A DNA stretch of 27,838 bases from contig USEY01000051.1 of the NCBI GenBank assembly GCA_900553815.1, forward strand, positions 1 to 27,838. The letters run 5' to 3'. Origin of the DNA: an uncultured Bacteroides sp. GTDB lineage: Bacteria; Bacteroidota; Bacteroidia; Bacteroidales; Bacteroidaceae. This document shows, one piece after another, positions 10,593-18,417 of the stretch (position 1 is its first letter; each line of letters begins with the position of its first letter). Under the pieces are notes generated by a model. It had not been told where the DNA came from and did not search any database. It worked only from the letters and a program-made list of their open reading frames with translations. The position numbers were made by a program, and so were the translations under genes.

Positions 10593-10967
10593 TTATAAGA
10601 TATATCGTTTAATTCCTTCTTTTAAGCTCTTTACGTTGAAGTTTATCAACAAGCCATAACGCTTATGTGACAATTTCATATAAGTCAGTATTTGAGCAGT
10701 ATGTATAGGAGACAAGGCTTCAACCGCCTTCAACTCAATAATCACCGTATCATTTACCAAAATATCCAATCTATATCCTGCATCCATTCGTATAGTTTTA
10801 TAGACAACCGGCAAGGCCTTTTGCCTTTCTACCTTTAACCCACATTCAGTCAATTCAAAACACAAACACTCCTCATAAGCACTTTCTAAAAGTCCGGGGC
10901 CTAATACCGAATGTACCTCGTATGCCTTTTTTAAAATCAATCCTGTTAATTCATTAACCGTATCCAT
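10593..10967 (-). CDS. GxxExxY family protein (PD-(D/E)XK nuclease fold), copy 1
   Basis: A 124-residue small protein. The name-giving motif is G-L-L-E-S-A-Y (Gly25, Glu28, Tyr31). The nuclease-like core follows: RLDILV (Asp68), IIELK (Glu78, Lys80), then a Gln in TAQILTYMK (Gln92) and LLINF. This pattern is that of PD-(D/E)XK proteins. The biological function of the family is not established to my knowledge. I chose the ATG at 10967; a GTG directly upstream at 10970 could also start the frame. The gene lies between inverted CACAGAG arms, which suggests that the protein and the arms belong together. It shares the motif with the copy at 20266-20652 but is otherwise quite different, so the two are not a recent duplication. 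Confidence 0.88.
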   Translation of the reverse strand: MDTVNELTGLILKKAYEVHSVLGPGLLESAYEECLCFELTECGLKVERQKALPVVYKTIRMDAGYRLDILVNDTVIIELKAVEALSPIHTAQILTYMKLSHKRYGLLINFNVKSLKEGIKRYIL

Positions 10968-10982
10968 CACATTTACCTATTC

Positions 10983-11013
10983 CTCTGTGAAACTCTGTGT
11001 ACTCTGTGGTGAG
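10983..11013 (-). repeat. Right inverted arm of GxxExxY cassette 1
   Basis: Read on the minus strand it begins CTCACCACAGAGTACACAG and mirrors 10554-10584. It starts 1 bp after the radA stop codon and ends 15 bp before the GxxExxY start codon. Confidence 0.85.
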
Positions 11014-11014
11014 C

Positions 11015-12382
11015 TCAGCCAAATAAAGTTCTGAATGCTTCTTCCACTTTCCTTACCGGAACCAGTTCGATGTTCAGTTTCTTCGTATTCAGCCCCTGCA
11101 GGTTGTACTTGGGCAGGAGGAACTGTTTGAAGCCAAGTTTCTCGGCCTCGCCAATGCGTTGCTCAATGCGGTTCACGGGGCGGATTTCACCAGAGAGGCC
11201 TATCTCGCCTGCCATGCAGACGCCCGCTTCAATCTCTGCATCCATGTTGCTGGACAGGATGGCACTGATGACAGCCAGGTCGATGGCCGGGTCGTTCACC
11301 TTCAAGCCACCAGCAATGTTGAGGAACACATCTTTCTGAGCCAGCTTGAAACCTACACGCTTTTCGAGCACTGCCAGCAACATGTTCATGCGACGGATGT
11401 CGAAACCAGTGGCCGAACGCTGCGGATTGCCATAGACGGCAGAGCTGACCAGTGCCTGCGTCTCAATGAGAAACGGACGCACGCCTTCGATGGCCGAAGC
11501 AATGGCCACGCCGCTCATGCCTTCGTGGTCCTGACTTAGGAGCAGTTCGGACGGATTGCTCACCTGTCGCAGGCCATCCTGGCGCATTTCGTAAATGCCC
11601 AGCTCGGCCGTGCTGCCAAAGCGGTTCTTGATGCTGCGCAAGATGCGGTACATATAGTGCTGGTCGCCTTCGAACTGAAGCACCGTGTCAACAATGTGTT
11701 CCAGTACCTTGGGACCGGCAATGCTTCCTTCCTTATTGATATGTCCGATAAGGATGACAGCCGTATGCGTCTCCTTGGCAAAGCGGAGGATGCTGGCTGC
11801 ACACTCGCGCACTTGGGCGATGCTGCCGGGCGAAGACTCCAGTGTCTCGGTAGAAATGGTCTGAATGGAATCGATGATGACCAGGTCGGGATGGGTATTC
11901 TTGATATGCACAAAGATTTGTTCGAGCAATGTCTCGCACACAATAAGGCAGTCGGACGAATGATGTACCAGGCGGTCGGCACGCAACTTCAGCTGGCGTG
12001 CGCTCTCCTCACCCGAAACGTAAAGGACACGACGCCCGTCCATGCGAAGCACCGTCTGCAACACCAGCGTTGATTTGCCTATACCCGGCTCACCGCCTAT
12101 AAGCACCAGCGAGCCTTGTACCAGTCCGCCACCCAGCACGCGGTTCAACTCGGCATCGTGCATGTCGATACGCGGCTCGTCGGCAGCCTCAATCTGGTCC
12201 AGCGTCACAGGCTTGGACTTAACCGTCTCAATGCCCGATACGGGCCGTCGGGCAGGCGACTCCTTGCGCACTATTTCCTCGACAAATGTGTTCCATTGTC
12301 CGCATGCCGGACACTTGCCCTGCCACTTGGGCGATTCCTGCCCACAGTTGCTGCACACATAGACGCTCTTTTCCTTGGCCAT
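11015..12382 (-). CDS. radA: DNA repair protein RadA (Sms)
   Basis: A 455-residue RecA-like ATPase that promotes branch migration of recombination intermediates. The N-terminal zinc finger has Cys10, Cys13, Cys24 and Cys27 (CSNCG...CPACGQW). The Walker A motif is GGEPGIGKST (96-105) and the Walker B region is LVIIDSIQ (Asp171). The RadA-specific KNRFG motif is at 252-256. A C-terminal Lon-protease-like domain covers about 290-455. Length and all motifs are normal for the family. A -7 box (minus strand, 12412-12419) lies 30 bp upstream of the start. The stop codon abuts GxxExxY cassette 1, so downstream genes could be read from the same transcript. Confidence 0.97.
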   Translation of the reverse strand: MAKEKSVYVCSNCGQESPKWQGKCPACGQWNTFVEEIVRKESPARRPVSGIETVKSKPVTLDQIEAADEPRIDMHDAELNRVLGGGLVQGSLVLIGGEPGIGKSTLVLQTVLRMDGRRVLYVSGEESARQLKLRADRLVHHSSDCLIVCETLLEQIFVHIKNTHPDLVIIDSIQTISTETLESSPGSIAQVRECAASILRFAKETHTAVILIGHINKEGSIAGPKVLEHIVDTVLQFEGDQHYMYRILRSIKNRFGSTAELGIYEMRQDGLRQVSNPSELLLSQDHEGMSGVAIASAIEGVRPFLIETQALVSSAVYGNPQRSATGFDIRRMNMLLAVLEKRVGFKLAQKDVFLNIAGGLKVNDPAIDLAVISAILSSNMDAEIEAGVCMAGEIGLSGEIRPVNRIEQRIGEAEKLGFKQFLLPKYNLQGLNTKKLNIELVPVRKVEEAFRTLFG

Positions 12383-12411
12383 GACTGGAATATTTTAATG
12401 AATTATGGGCT

Positions 12412-12419
12412 CAAAGGTA
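12412..12419 (-). promoter_or_regulatory. Candidate -7 element for radA
   Basis: The minus strand reads TACCTTTG, a full match to TAnnTTTG, 30 bp upstream of the radA start codon. The nearest upstream TTTG is about 29 bp away, too far for a normal -33 box, so the promoter is only half supported. Confidence 0.5.
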
Positions 12420-12461
12420 CGATTTTAGCGGCAGGGAAAAGCGGGTATCAAAGAGTTTTTT

Positions 12462-12469
12462 TACTTTTG
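12462..12469 (+). promoter_or_regulatory. Candidate -7 element for the carbonic anhydrase gene
   Basis: TACTTTTG matches TAnnTTTG in the divergent region between radA and the carbonic anhydrase gene, about 116 bp before the start codon. No -33 TTTG at the right distance was found. Confidence 0.4.
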
Positions 12470-12585
12470 TTGGTACACTACGAAAGACAGAGAGTGCCCG
12501 TGCCGTTTTCTGCTTCTTAATTAGAATACGGAAAGAACGAGCCGCTGCCCCCTTCTATGCAACAAAAACTTTAATAAGAAACAAT

Positions 12586-13128
12586 ATGATAGACGAAATT
12601 CTGAAATTCAACCAAGAGTTTGTAGCCAACAAAGACTACGAAAAGTACATCACCACCAAGTATCCCGACAAGAAAATAGCCATCCTGTCGTGCATGGACA
12701 CCCGACTGACAGAACTGCTGCCTGCCGCCCTGGGCATCAAAAACGGCGACGTGAAGATGATAAAGAATGCCGGTGGCATCATCTCACATCCCTTTGGCAG
12801 CGTCATACGCAGCCTGCTGGTAGCCATCTATGAGCTGGGGGTGACGGAAGTCATGGTCATAGCCCACTCCGACTGCGGTGCCTGCCACATGAGCAGCGAA
12901 CAGATGATAAGCCACATGAAGGCCCGCGGCATCAAGCAGGAGACCATCGACATGATTCGCTTCTGTGGCGTGGACTTTGAGTCCTGGCTCTATGGATTTG
13001 GCGACACGGAAAAGTCTGTACGACAAACGGTAGATGCCATACTGAACCACCCGCTTATTCCGCACGACATACGTGTGTCGGGCTACATCATTGACTCCGT
13101 GACCGGAAAGCTGACGCCCGTGGAATAA
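12586..13128 (+). CDS. Beta-class carbonic anhydrase
   Basis: A 180-residue cytosolic zinc enzyme that interconverts CO2 and bicarbonate, which would feed carboxylation steps important in succinate- and propionate-forming Bacteroides. The zinc ligands are Cys36 (in SCMDTRL), His94 and Cys97 (in HSDCGAC). The Asp38-Arg40 dyad of the active site is present, as is the NAGG segment (61-64). Length fits the short beta-class (type II-like) group. The gene is divergent from radA and converges with the asparaginase gene, leaving 32 bp between their stop codons without a clear terminator. A single-gene transcript is likely. Confidence 0.94.
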   Translation: MIDEILKFNQEFVANKDYEKYITTKYPDKKIAILSCMDTRLTELLPAALGIKNGDVKMIKNAGGIISHPFGSVIRSLLVAIYELGVTEVMVIAHSDCGACHMSSEQMISHMKARGIKQETIDMIRFCGVDFESWLYGFGDTEKSVRQTVDAILNHPLIPHDIRVSGYIIDSVTGKLTPVE

Positions 13129-13160
13129 ACAAATTCAAGAAGAAAAGGAAGGAGTGCCCG

Positions 13161-14198
13161 CTACACCGTGATTTCGCCGGCAATGGGCTTGCACATGCGG
13201 CGGCGCACTTCGGCCGGTGAATAATCGTGCCCCAACAGGAACATCAGCTTGGTGACGGCCGACTCCGTGGTGCTGTCATGTCCGCTCACCACGCCGGCCT
13301 GCATCAGCCGGTAGCCCGTCTCATAGCGCTCCATCTCTACCGTGCCGGCACTGCATTGCGTAACGTTGACTATCACCATGCCACGCTCGCCTGCCTCGCG
13401 CAAGCGGCGCAAGAACCAGTCTTTGCGCGGCGCATTGCCCGACCCGTAGGTTTCAAGCACCACCGCCTTCAGTCCGGGAGCGGAAAGCACCGCCTCTACT
13501 ACACTCTCGTTGATGCCGGGAAACAACTTCAGCACAGCCACGTTCGTATCGAGCAGATAATGGGGCTTGAGTGCCGAGTTGCTCTTGCTCACATGAATCT
13601 GCACATTATTATACTTGATATGTATGCCTGCTGAAGCCAGTACGGGATAATTGAAAGAACGGAAGGCATTAAAATCCTCCGCATTGATTTTCGTTGTACG
13701 GTTGCCCCGCATCAGATGATTTTCAAAGAATATACAGACCTCGGGCACCACCGGACGTCCGCTGGGATGCCGGGCAGTGGCAATTTCGATACTGGTCAGC
13801 AGATTTTCCTTGCCGTCGGTACGCAGCACGCCGATAGGCAACTGCGACCCGGTCAGGATGACGGGTTTGCCCAGCCCTTCCAGCATGAAGCTGAGAGCCG
13901 AAGCCGTATAGGCCATGGTGTCAGTGCCATGCAGAATGACGAAACCCGTATAGCGGTCGTAGTTGTCGCTGATGATGCGCACCAACCGTTTCCAAGCCTC
14001 CGGGTCCATGTCCGAAGAGTCGATAGGCGGGTCAAACTGATAGGTGTCTATTCGGAATTCCAGTTTTTGCAGTTCGGGTACGTGGCGTTGCAGCTGCTCC
14101 AGACTGAAGTTCTCCAAAGCGCCGGTATCAGGGTTTTCTATCATGCCGATAGTACCTCCCGTATAAATTAGCAAAACAGATGTATCCTCTTCCTTCAT
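13161..14198 (-). CDS. ansA: Type I L-asparaginase
   Basis: A 345-residue cytosolic amidohydrolase that converts asparagine to aspartate and ammonia. Both signature threonine motifs are present: IYTGGTIGMI (nucleophile Thr16) and LHGTDTMAYTAS (about 89-100). I start the gene at ATG 14198, giving MKEEDTSVLLIYTGG. The open frame continues 52 codons upstream to 14354, but that part encodes an AT-rich hydrophobic stretch unlike the family. A -7 promoter box at 14276-14283 would place the transcript start inside it. Length without the extension matches bacterial AnsA. The gene converges with carbonic anhydrase. A 22-bp repeat array lies about 335 bp upstream. Confidence 0.93.
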   Translation of the reverse strand: MKEEDTSVLLIYTGGTIGMIENPDTGALENFSLEQLQRHVPELQKLEFRIDTYQFDPPIDSSDMDPEAWKRLVRIISDNYDRYTGFVILHGTDTMAYTASALSFMLEGLGKPVILTGSQLPIGVLRTDGKENLLTSIEIATARHPSGRPVVPEVCIFFENHLMRGNRTTKINAEDFNAFRSFNYPVLASAGIHIKYNNVQIHVSKSNSALKPHYLLDTNVAVLKLFPGINESVVEAVLSAPGLKAVVLETYGSGNAPRKDWFLRRLREAGERGMVIVNVTQCSAGTVEMERYETGYRLMQAGVVSGHDSTTESAVTKLMFLLGHDYSPAEVRRRMCKPIAGEITV

Positions 14199-14275
14199 CA
14201 GTAATTCCAAATGACTAACCGAAAACCTGCCTTGTTTTTCCGTGAATACAAGACTCCTATTTATGATATATGGTG

Positions 14276-14283
14276 CAAAGATA
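14276..14283 (-). promoter_or_regulatory. Candidate -7 element for ansA
   Basis: The minus strand reads TATCTTTG, a match to TAnnTTTG, 77 bp upstream of the chosen start. A TTTG at 14307-14310 lies 23 bp further up, slightly more than the usual 19-21 bp. Its position supports the downstream ATG at 14198. Confidence 0.5.
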
Positions 14284-14533
14284 ACGATATATATCCAAAT
14301 AACTAACAAAAAGACAGAAAATATACTCACAAACCACACACAGAAGAATATCAAAGCTTACACTTTGACTTAAATTATTCCTAATTACCATCCTTTTGTT
14401 TTCCAGTACCACTGACCGGCAACAAGAAGTAGTTACAGAGGGTGAACAGACAAACAATTCGCTTACACGCTGTCAATAGCCTTTCCAGTAGCCACCAGAA
14501 GCCTTGTGAGGGGGATTAAGAACCATGACGGAA

Positions 14534-14635
14534 GGAGTTAACTGCTAACGACCAAGGAGTGGACTGCTAACGACTGAGGAGTACACTGCTAACGACCGGT
14601 GAGTAGACTGCTAACAATAGAGGAGTACACTGCTA
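14534..14635. repeat. Tandem 22-bp array (array 2)
   Basis: Five units, the last partial. The ACTGC core falls at 14541, 14563, 14585, 14607 and 14629, exactly 22 bp apart. The unit is GGAGT-NN-ACTGCTAACGAC plus a short variable tail. The central NN differs between units (TA, GG, AC, AG, AC) and sits between AGT and ACT, which form a tiny palindrome. It lies about 250 bp upstream of the asparaginase -7 box and about 580 bp beyond the TPR stop codon. No function is known to me. Confidence 0.9.
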
Positions 14636-15115
14636 TCATTCACACTTACTTGTCTACATCAGCGATTTGAAGTTTCACGCCTTCACGCTAGAATGCAATC
14701 TGTTGCCATATAGATAAATATGGTGAAAGATTCACCCAAAATTATCATTCACACTACAGGAAATGCGGTTCACGAACGTAGCGTCCTACCGGATAGTCAT
14801 TCCGCACCTGATACGGGAACTTAGAGACGTGACGTACCGCGTTCCAAAGTCATGTTTCACAGTATTTATCTGATAAACAACAAAATAGAACACATAAGAC
14901 AGAAAATGGAAGATAATGCTGACGAGGAAATGCGGCACGCCACGTCCCTACTACGAATATACAACCATACATAACAACGCTTGATTCTTCACCGCCATCT
15001 TTCACCACAAGCCACTCGTTTCCAACGGCTAACAGTGAAACTTCACCTCAATGGCTATTCTATCCTCGTGAAACCTCCTTTTCTTCTTTCACTCTTTCCA
15101 AAGAAAAGCATACAA

Positions 15116-15174
15116 AAACATCCGTTACTTCCCTCCTCACCCGACAAGATGAAAAGCGAAAGAAACGGATGTTT
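15116..15174 (-). terminator. Intrinsic terminator of the leu operon
   Basis: Inverted arms AAACATCCGTT (15116-15126) and AACGGATGTTT (15164-15174) are perfect over 11 bp with a 37-nt loop. On the minus strand the distal arm runs into a short T-run (TTTTTG). It lies 44 bp after the TPR stop codon and is the first good terminator after the leucine operon. The loop is longer than usual. Confidence 0.65.
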
Positions 15175-15217
15175 GCCGGACAAAATGTCCCGTTAGTAAA
15201 TCATCGCCCTGAAAAGC

Positions 15218-16057
15218 CTATTTGCATTGTTGCAACAAGTCGCGCACATCGCCAGGAGCAACACCCAGCGAAACGGCCTTTTCCAGGTCTTCCTTGGCCA
15301 ACTTCTTCTTCTGTTGCGACAAGTAGAGCTGGCCTCGCATCAGGTAAGCCTCAGCCTGCGAAGCATCCAACTTGATGGCTTCCTCCAGGTCTATCAAGGC
15401 CAAATCGGGCTGGCCGGCATCAATCTCCACCCCGGCACGGGCCACGTAGAGCACGGCTTGCGTCTCTCGTTGCGTGTAGTCCTTGTCGGTCAGCAGGCCG
15501 TTGAGCAAAGCCAACGCCTCGGGATATTTGCCTTCCTTCTGTTCCAGCGTAGCCAGCCCCAGTCGACCGTTGAAGTCTGTCGGATTCAGTTTCAGCAGGC
15601 TCAGGTAGTCTGCTCGTGCCAGCTTGTAGTCGCGCATCTTCATATAGATATAGGCACGCATACGAAGGGCTTCCTGATTGTCCTTGTCCAGGTCTATCAC
15701 CAGCGAGTAGTCCACCCGGGCGTGGTCTTCCTTGCCCATCTCCATGTAGAGCGTTGCCCGGTTGAGCAATACCGGCACGGAGCGTGGCGTGAAGTTCAGC
15801 GCAAAGGTGTACGACTCCAAAGCCTGCTCCAGCCGCCCTTGGCTTCGCTGTATGGTGCCCAGGTTGGAGAACAGCAAGGCGTTGTGCGGATTCTTGGGTT
15901 CCAGTTTCAGTGCCTGGCGTATCAGGTCTTCGGCCTGCTGCAAGCTGTCTTGCTCGGTAGCGGCTATGGCCTGTTCGCACAATTCATTATAGGTCTGCGA
16001 TGCAGCCGGAAACACGAACGCTGCAGCCAGCAGGAAAGAAACGATTACTTTTTTCAT
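15218..16057 (-). CDS. Secreted tetratricopeptide-repeat protein
   Basis: A 279-residue periplasmic or outer-membrane-associated TPR protein. A signal peptide (about 1-20, ending FVFPAASQ) precedes about six to seven TPR units from residue 25 to the end. Units include QAEDLIRQALKLEPKNPHNAL and LEQALESYTFALNFTPRSVPVL. There is no enzymatic domain and the partner is unknown. It follows the cysteine synthase gene by 27 bp and is followed by the terminator at 15116-15174, so it is probably the last gene of the leucine operon. Its relation to amino-acid synthesis is not obvious. Confidence 0.85.
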   Translation of the reverse strand: MKKVIVSFLLAAAFVFPAASQTYNELCEQAIAATEQDSLQQAEDLIRQALKLEPKNPHNALLFSNLGTIQRSQGRLEQALESYTFALNFTPRSVPVLLNRATLYMEMGKEDHARVDYSLVIDLDKDNQEALRMRAYIYMKMRDYKLARADYLSLLKLNPTDFNGRLGLATLEQKEGKYPEALALLNGLLTDKDYTQRETQAVLYVARAGVEIDAGQPDLALIDLEEAIKLDASQAEAYLMRGQLYLSQQKKKLAKEDLEKAVSLGVAPGDVRDLLQQCK

Positions 16058-16084
16058 AAAACTAAAGGGATAAAGTGGAAAAGG

Positions 16085-17005
16085 TTAATAAAGTCCGGCC
16101 GAAAGATAGCGTTCGCCGGTATCAGGGAGCAGCACGACAATGGTCTTGCCCTGCATGTCGGGACGCTGTGCCAGCTGGCAGGCGGCATGAAGTGCGGCGC
16201 CGGAGGATATTCCCGCCAACAGCCCTTCCGTGGAAGCCAACTCGCGACTGGCACGGAAAGCATCCTCATCGGCCACAGAGATGACCTCGTCCACCACCGC
16301 AGCATCGTAATTGCCCGGCACGAAGTTGGCGCCTATGCCTTGCAAACCATGAGGTCCTGCCTTTCCGCCACTGAGTACGGGCGAGGCTGCCGGCTCCACG
16401 GCCACCACGCGCACCGACGGATTATGCCGCTTCAGCGCACGTGCCACGCCACTGACCGTACCGCCCGTACCTACTCCGGCCACAAACGCATCGACCTGTC
16501 CGTCGATGTCAGCCCACACCTCCTCACCGGTGGTGCGCTCGTGCACGGCAGCGTTCGAAGGATTATCAAACTGTTGCAGGATGACGGCTCCCGGCGTAGC
16601 GTCGCGCAAAGCCTCGGCCTTGGCTATGGAGCCGGCCATGCCTTCCTTGCCGGGCGTCAGCACAATCTCGGCACCCAATGCCTTCAGCAGGTTTCTGCGT
16701 TCCAGGCTCATGGTCTCGGGCATGGTAAGCACCAACCGATAGCCCTTAATGGTAGCCACCATGGCCAGCCCGATGCCTGTGTTGCCACTGGTAGGCTCAA
16801 TGAGGGTGGCACCCGGCTTCAGCACGCCACGTGCCTCGGCATCCTCTATCATGGCAAGAGCCGTACGCGCCTTCACACTGCCCGACGGGTTGAACATCTC
16901 CAATTTCGCCACCAAGGGGCGGGACAAACCATATAAACGACTATAGGCCGACAACTCCATCAGCGGAGTGCGGCCTACAAGGTCAATGAGATTTCTGGCT
17001 ATCAT
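16085..17005 (-). CDS. Cysteine synthase (O-acetylserine sulfhydrylase), PLP-dependent
   Basis: A 306-residue enzyme that makes cysteine from O-acetylserine and sulfide. The PLP lysine is Lys45 in NPSGSVKARTA. The asparagine-loop PTSGNTG (71-77) and the phosphate-binding GVGTGGT segment (about 170-176) are present. It ends in LLPDTGERYLSAGLY, typical of CysK. The frame is open far upstream into leuB, but homology begins at MIARNLIDLVGRTPL, so I place the start at ATG 17005, only 5 bp after the leuB stop. This tight junction implies translational coupling in the leucine operon. CysK and CysM are hard to tell apart here. CysK is slightly favoured by the C-terminus. Confidence 0.9.
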   Translation of the reverse strand: MIARNLIDLVGRTPLMELSAYSRLYGLSRPLVAKLEMFNPSGSVKARTALAMIEDAEARGVLKPGATLIEPTSGNTGIGLAMVATIKGYRLVLTMPETMSLERRNLLKALGAEIVLTPGKEGMAGSIAKAEALRDATPGAVILQQFDNPSNAAVHERTTGEEVWADIDGQVDAFVAGVGTGGTVSGVARALKRHNPSVRVVAVEPAASPVLSGGKAGPHGLQGIGANFVPGNYDAAVVDEVISVADEDAFRASRELASTEGLLAGISSGAALHAACQLAQRPDMQGKTIVVLLPDTGERYLSAGLY

Positions 17006-17010
17006 GTCAT

Positions 17011-18069
17011 TCAGCGTTTGATGTAGTCCACCAGCCAGGCACCCACCTCTTTCGTACCATACTTGGCACCGCCTTCCACCTGGATTTCGGGCGTGCGGAC
17101 ATTGGCATCGAGCGAAGCGTCTACGGCACGACGGATGAGCGCGCCTTCTTCCTTCAGGTCGAAGTATTCGAAAAGCATGGCTACCGACAGCACCTGTGCC
17201 AGCGGATTGGCAATGTTCAACCCCTTGGCTTGCGGCCACGAACCGTGGATGGGTTCGAACACCGGCGTGCTTTCGCCCGTCGAAGCCGATGGCAGCAGAC
17301 CCATGGAGCCGCTGATGACGGAACCTTCGTCGGTCAGGATGTCGCCAAAGGTATTCTCGGTCACCATGACGTCGAAGAAGCGCGGCTCCTGAATCATCTT
17401 CATGGCGGCGTTGTCCACAAACATGTAGTCGGTTGTCACCTCGGGATATTGCGGAGCCATCTCCTGGGCAATCTGGCGCCAGAGGCGTGAAGAAGCCAGC
17501 ACATTGGCCTTGTCCACCACCGTCAGGTGCTTGCGGCGCTTCATGGCATACTCAAAGCCCACGCGCAAGATGCGCTCAATCTCGGGACGGGTGTAGTAGT
17601 TCGTATCCCACGCCTTGTCATTGTCCTGATACTTCTCGCCGAAGTACATGCCGCCCGTCAACTCGCGGATGCAGAGGAAGTCGGCACCCTCCACCAGCTC
17701 GGCACGCAGGGGCGACTTGTGGAGCAGGCACTTGAACGTCTGCACCGGACGAATGTTGGCAAAGAGGCCCAACTTCTTGCGCATAGCCAGCAGGCCCTGT
17801 TCGGGGCGCACCTTGGCCGTAGGGTCATTGTCAAACTTGGGGTCGCCCACTGCCGAGAAGAGCACGGCATCGGCACGCTTACATATATTATAGGTATCTT
17901 CGGGGAAGGGGTCGCCCACCTCGTCGATGGCATGCGCGCCGCAAATGGCGTATTCATACGTTACCTTGTGTCCAAACTTCTCGCATACGGCGGTCATTAC
18001 ATCCACGCCTACGGCGGATATTTCGGGGCCGATACCGTCACCGGCCAATACTGCAATCTTCAGTTCCAT
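17011..18069 (-). CDS. leuB: 3-isopropylmalate dehydrogenase
   Basis: A 352-residue NAD-dependent oxidative decarboxylase. It converts 3-isopropylmalate to 2-ketoisocaproate in leucine synthesis and, in organisms with citramalate synthase, beta-methylmalate to 2-ketobutyrate. It starts with [13 protein letters not shown] and has SAVGDPKFD, the substrate arginines around [21 protein letters not shown], the signature [11 protein letters not shown] through [12 protein letters not shown], and the NAD-binding [19 protein letters not shown]. Length is normal. The start lies 6 bp after the small membrane-protein gene and the stop 5 bp before the cysteine synthase gene, so these three form a tight block. 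Confidence 0.96.
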   Translation of the reverse strand: MELKIAVLAGDGIGPEISAVGVDVMTAVCEKFGHKVTYEYAICGAHAIDEVGDPFPEDTYNICKRADAVLFSAVGDPKFDNDPTAKVRPEQGLLAMRKKLGLFANIRPVQTFKCLLHKSPLRAELVEGADFLCIRELTGGMYFGEKYQDNDKAWDTNYYTRPEIERILRVGFEYAMKRRKHLTVVDKANVLASSRLWRQIAQEMAPQYPEVTTDYMFVDNAAMKMIQEPRFFDVMVTENTFGDILTDEGSVISGSMGLLPSASTGESTPVFEPIHGSWPQAKGLNIANPLAQVLSVAMLFEYFDLKEEGALIRRAVDASLDANVRTPEIQVEGGAKYGTKEVGAWLVDYIKR

Positions 18070-18075
18070 ATTGTT

Positions 18076-18315
18076 CTATTCGTTGTTTTTTAATAATTCT
18101 TCCACTTTGTCCTTGTATTTCTTGTTCCTACGGCGCACACGGTCGCCGGCAATGAAGCCGAGAGTCAGCATGACAGGAAATACCAAACTCACCACCAAGT
18201 TGCCGTCCTTGATTTCCTCGCCTGCACTTATCCAGCGCAGTAAATAGTTGATGCCAAACATCAAGATGAATACCAGCACGTAGAGTTGCCAAGGTTTCAA
18301 ACGCATCTTCTTCAT
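18076..18315 (-). CDS. Small two-helix membrane protein of unknown function
   Basis: A 79-residue protein, not recognised as a characterised family. Hydrophobic segments at about 11-28 (QLYVLVFILMFGINYLL) and 41-57 (VVSLVFPVMLTLGFIAG) suggest a helical hairpin in the inner membrane. The charged C-terminal tail RVRRRNKKYKDKVEELLKNNE is likely cytosolic. AGAGGA lies 4 bp upstream of the ATG at 18315, a good ribosome-binding site. It is coupled to leuB (6-bp gap) and separated from cimA by 322 bp holding the 22-bp array. The reading frame is real by context and composition. The role in branched-chain amino-acid synthesis is unknown. Confidence 0.8.
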   Translation of the reverse strand: MKKMRLKPWQLYVLVFILMFGINYLLRWISAGEEIKDGNLVVSLVFPVMLTLGFIAGDRVRRRNKKYKDKVEELLKNNE

Positions 18316-18417
18316 ATCCTCTTTTTTTAGTTTCAGAGCTCAAAATAAGCATTTTATTCCTTATCTCCGGCTCTAATTATTCTTAAAAATCGACCACTAT
18401 CCCAGAAGTGATTCGAA

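Larger units (their letters stand above)
10554..11013 (-). mobile_element. GxxExxY cassette 1: inverted arms around a nuclease-fold gene
   Basis: A 460-bp unit that fills the whole junction between the radA stop codon and the start of the FAD gene. The left arm 10554-10584 and right arm 10983-11013 are inverted copies matching at 26 of 31 positions. Both are built from CACAGAG motifs about 9-11 bp apart, close to one helical turn. The only gene inside is the GxxExxY gene. No transposase is present and no target duplication is obvious. Calling it mobile is inference from its structure and from the similar cassette at 20221-20682. Confidence 0.6.
14355..15217. other. Long non-coding stretch between ansA and the TPR gene
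   Basis: An 860-bp AT-rich region with no credible gene. It contains the 22-bp tandem array at 14534-14635, several small palindromes (for example GGTGAA-AGA-TTCACC at 14722-14736), two loosely similar blocks beginning GGAAATGCGG near 14759 and 14926, and the terminator of the leucine operon at 15116-15174. A plus-strand frame of 71 codons near 15 kb has no recognisable features. Confidence 0.55.

Noticed and set aside
14199..14354. 52-codon upstream extension of the asparaginase frame resembling a membrane segment
   Set aside because: The stretch is AT-rich, unlike the family N-terminus, and a -7 promoter box at 14276-14283 lies inside it. The ATG at 14198 gives a normal-length type I asparaginase.
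14706..14736. Adjacent small palindromes (CCATAT/ATATGG and GGTGAA/TTCACC) as a specific operator
   Set aside because: Short stems in AT-rich DNA, no nearby start codon, and no second copy at fixed spacing. They could be chance.
14981..15196. Possible small gene of 71 codons in the intergenic stretch
   Set aside because: No recognisable features and no good ribosome-binding site; it overlaps the operon terminator on the other strand.
15227..16936. Plus-strand frame of 569 codons opposite the TPR and cysteine synthase genes
   Set aside because: It spans two convincing minus-strand genes and shows no protein family features.
17006..17239. Possible 78-residue N-terminal extension of cysteine synthase
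   Set aside because: It overlaps leuB in another frame, is rich in Arg/Gly/Cys without family similarity, and the ATG at 17005 gives a normal 306-residue enzyme 5 bp after the leuB stop.
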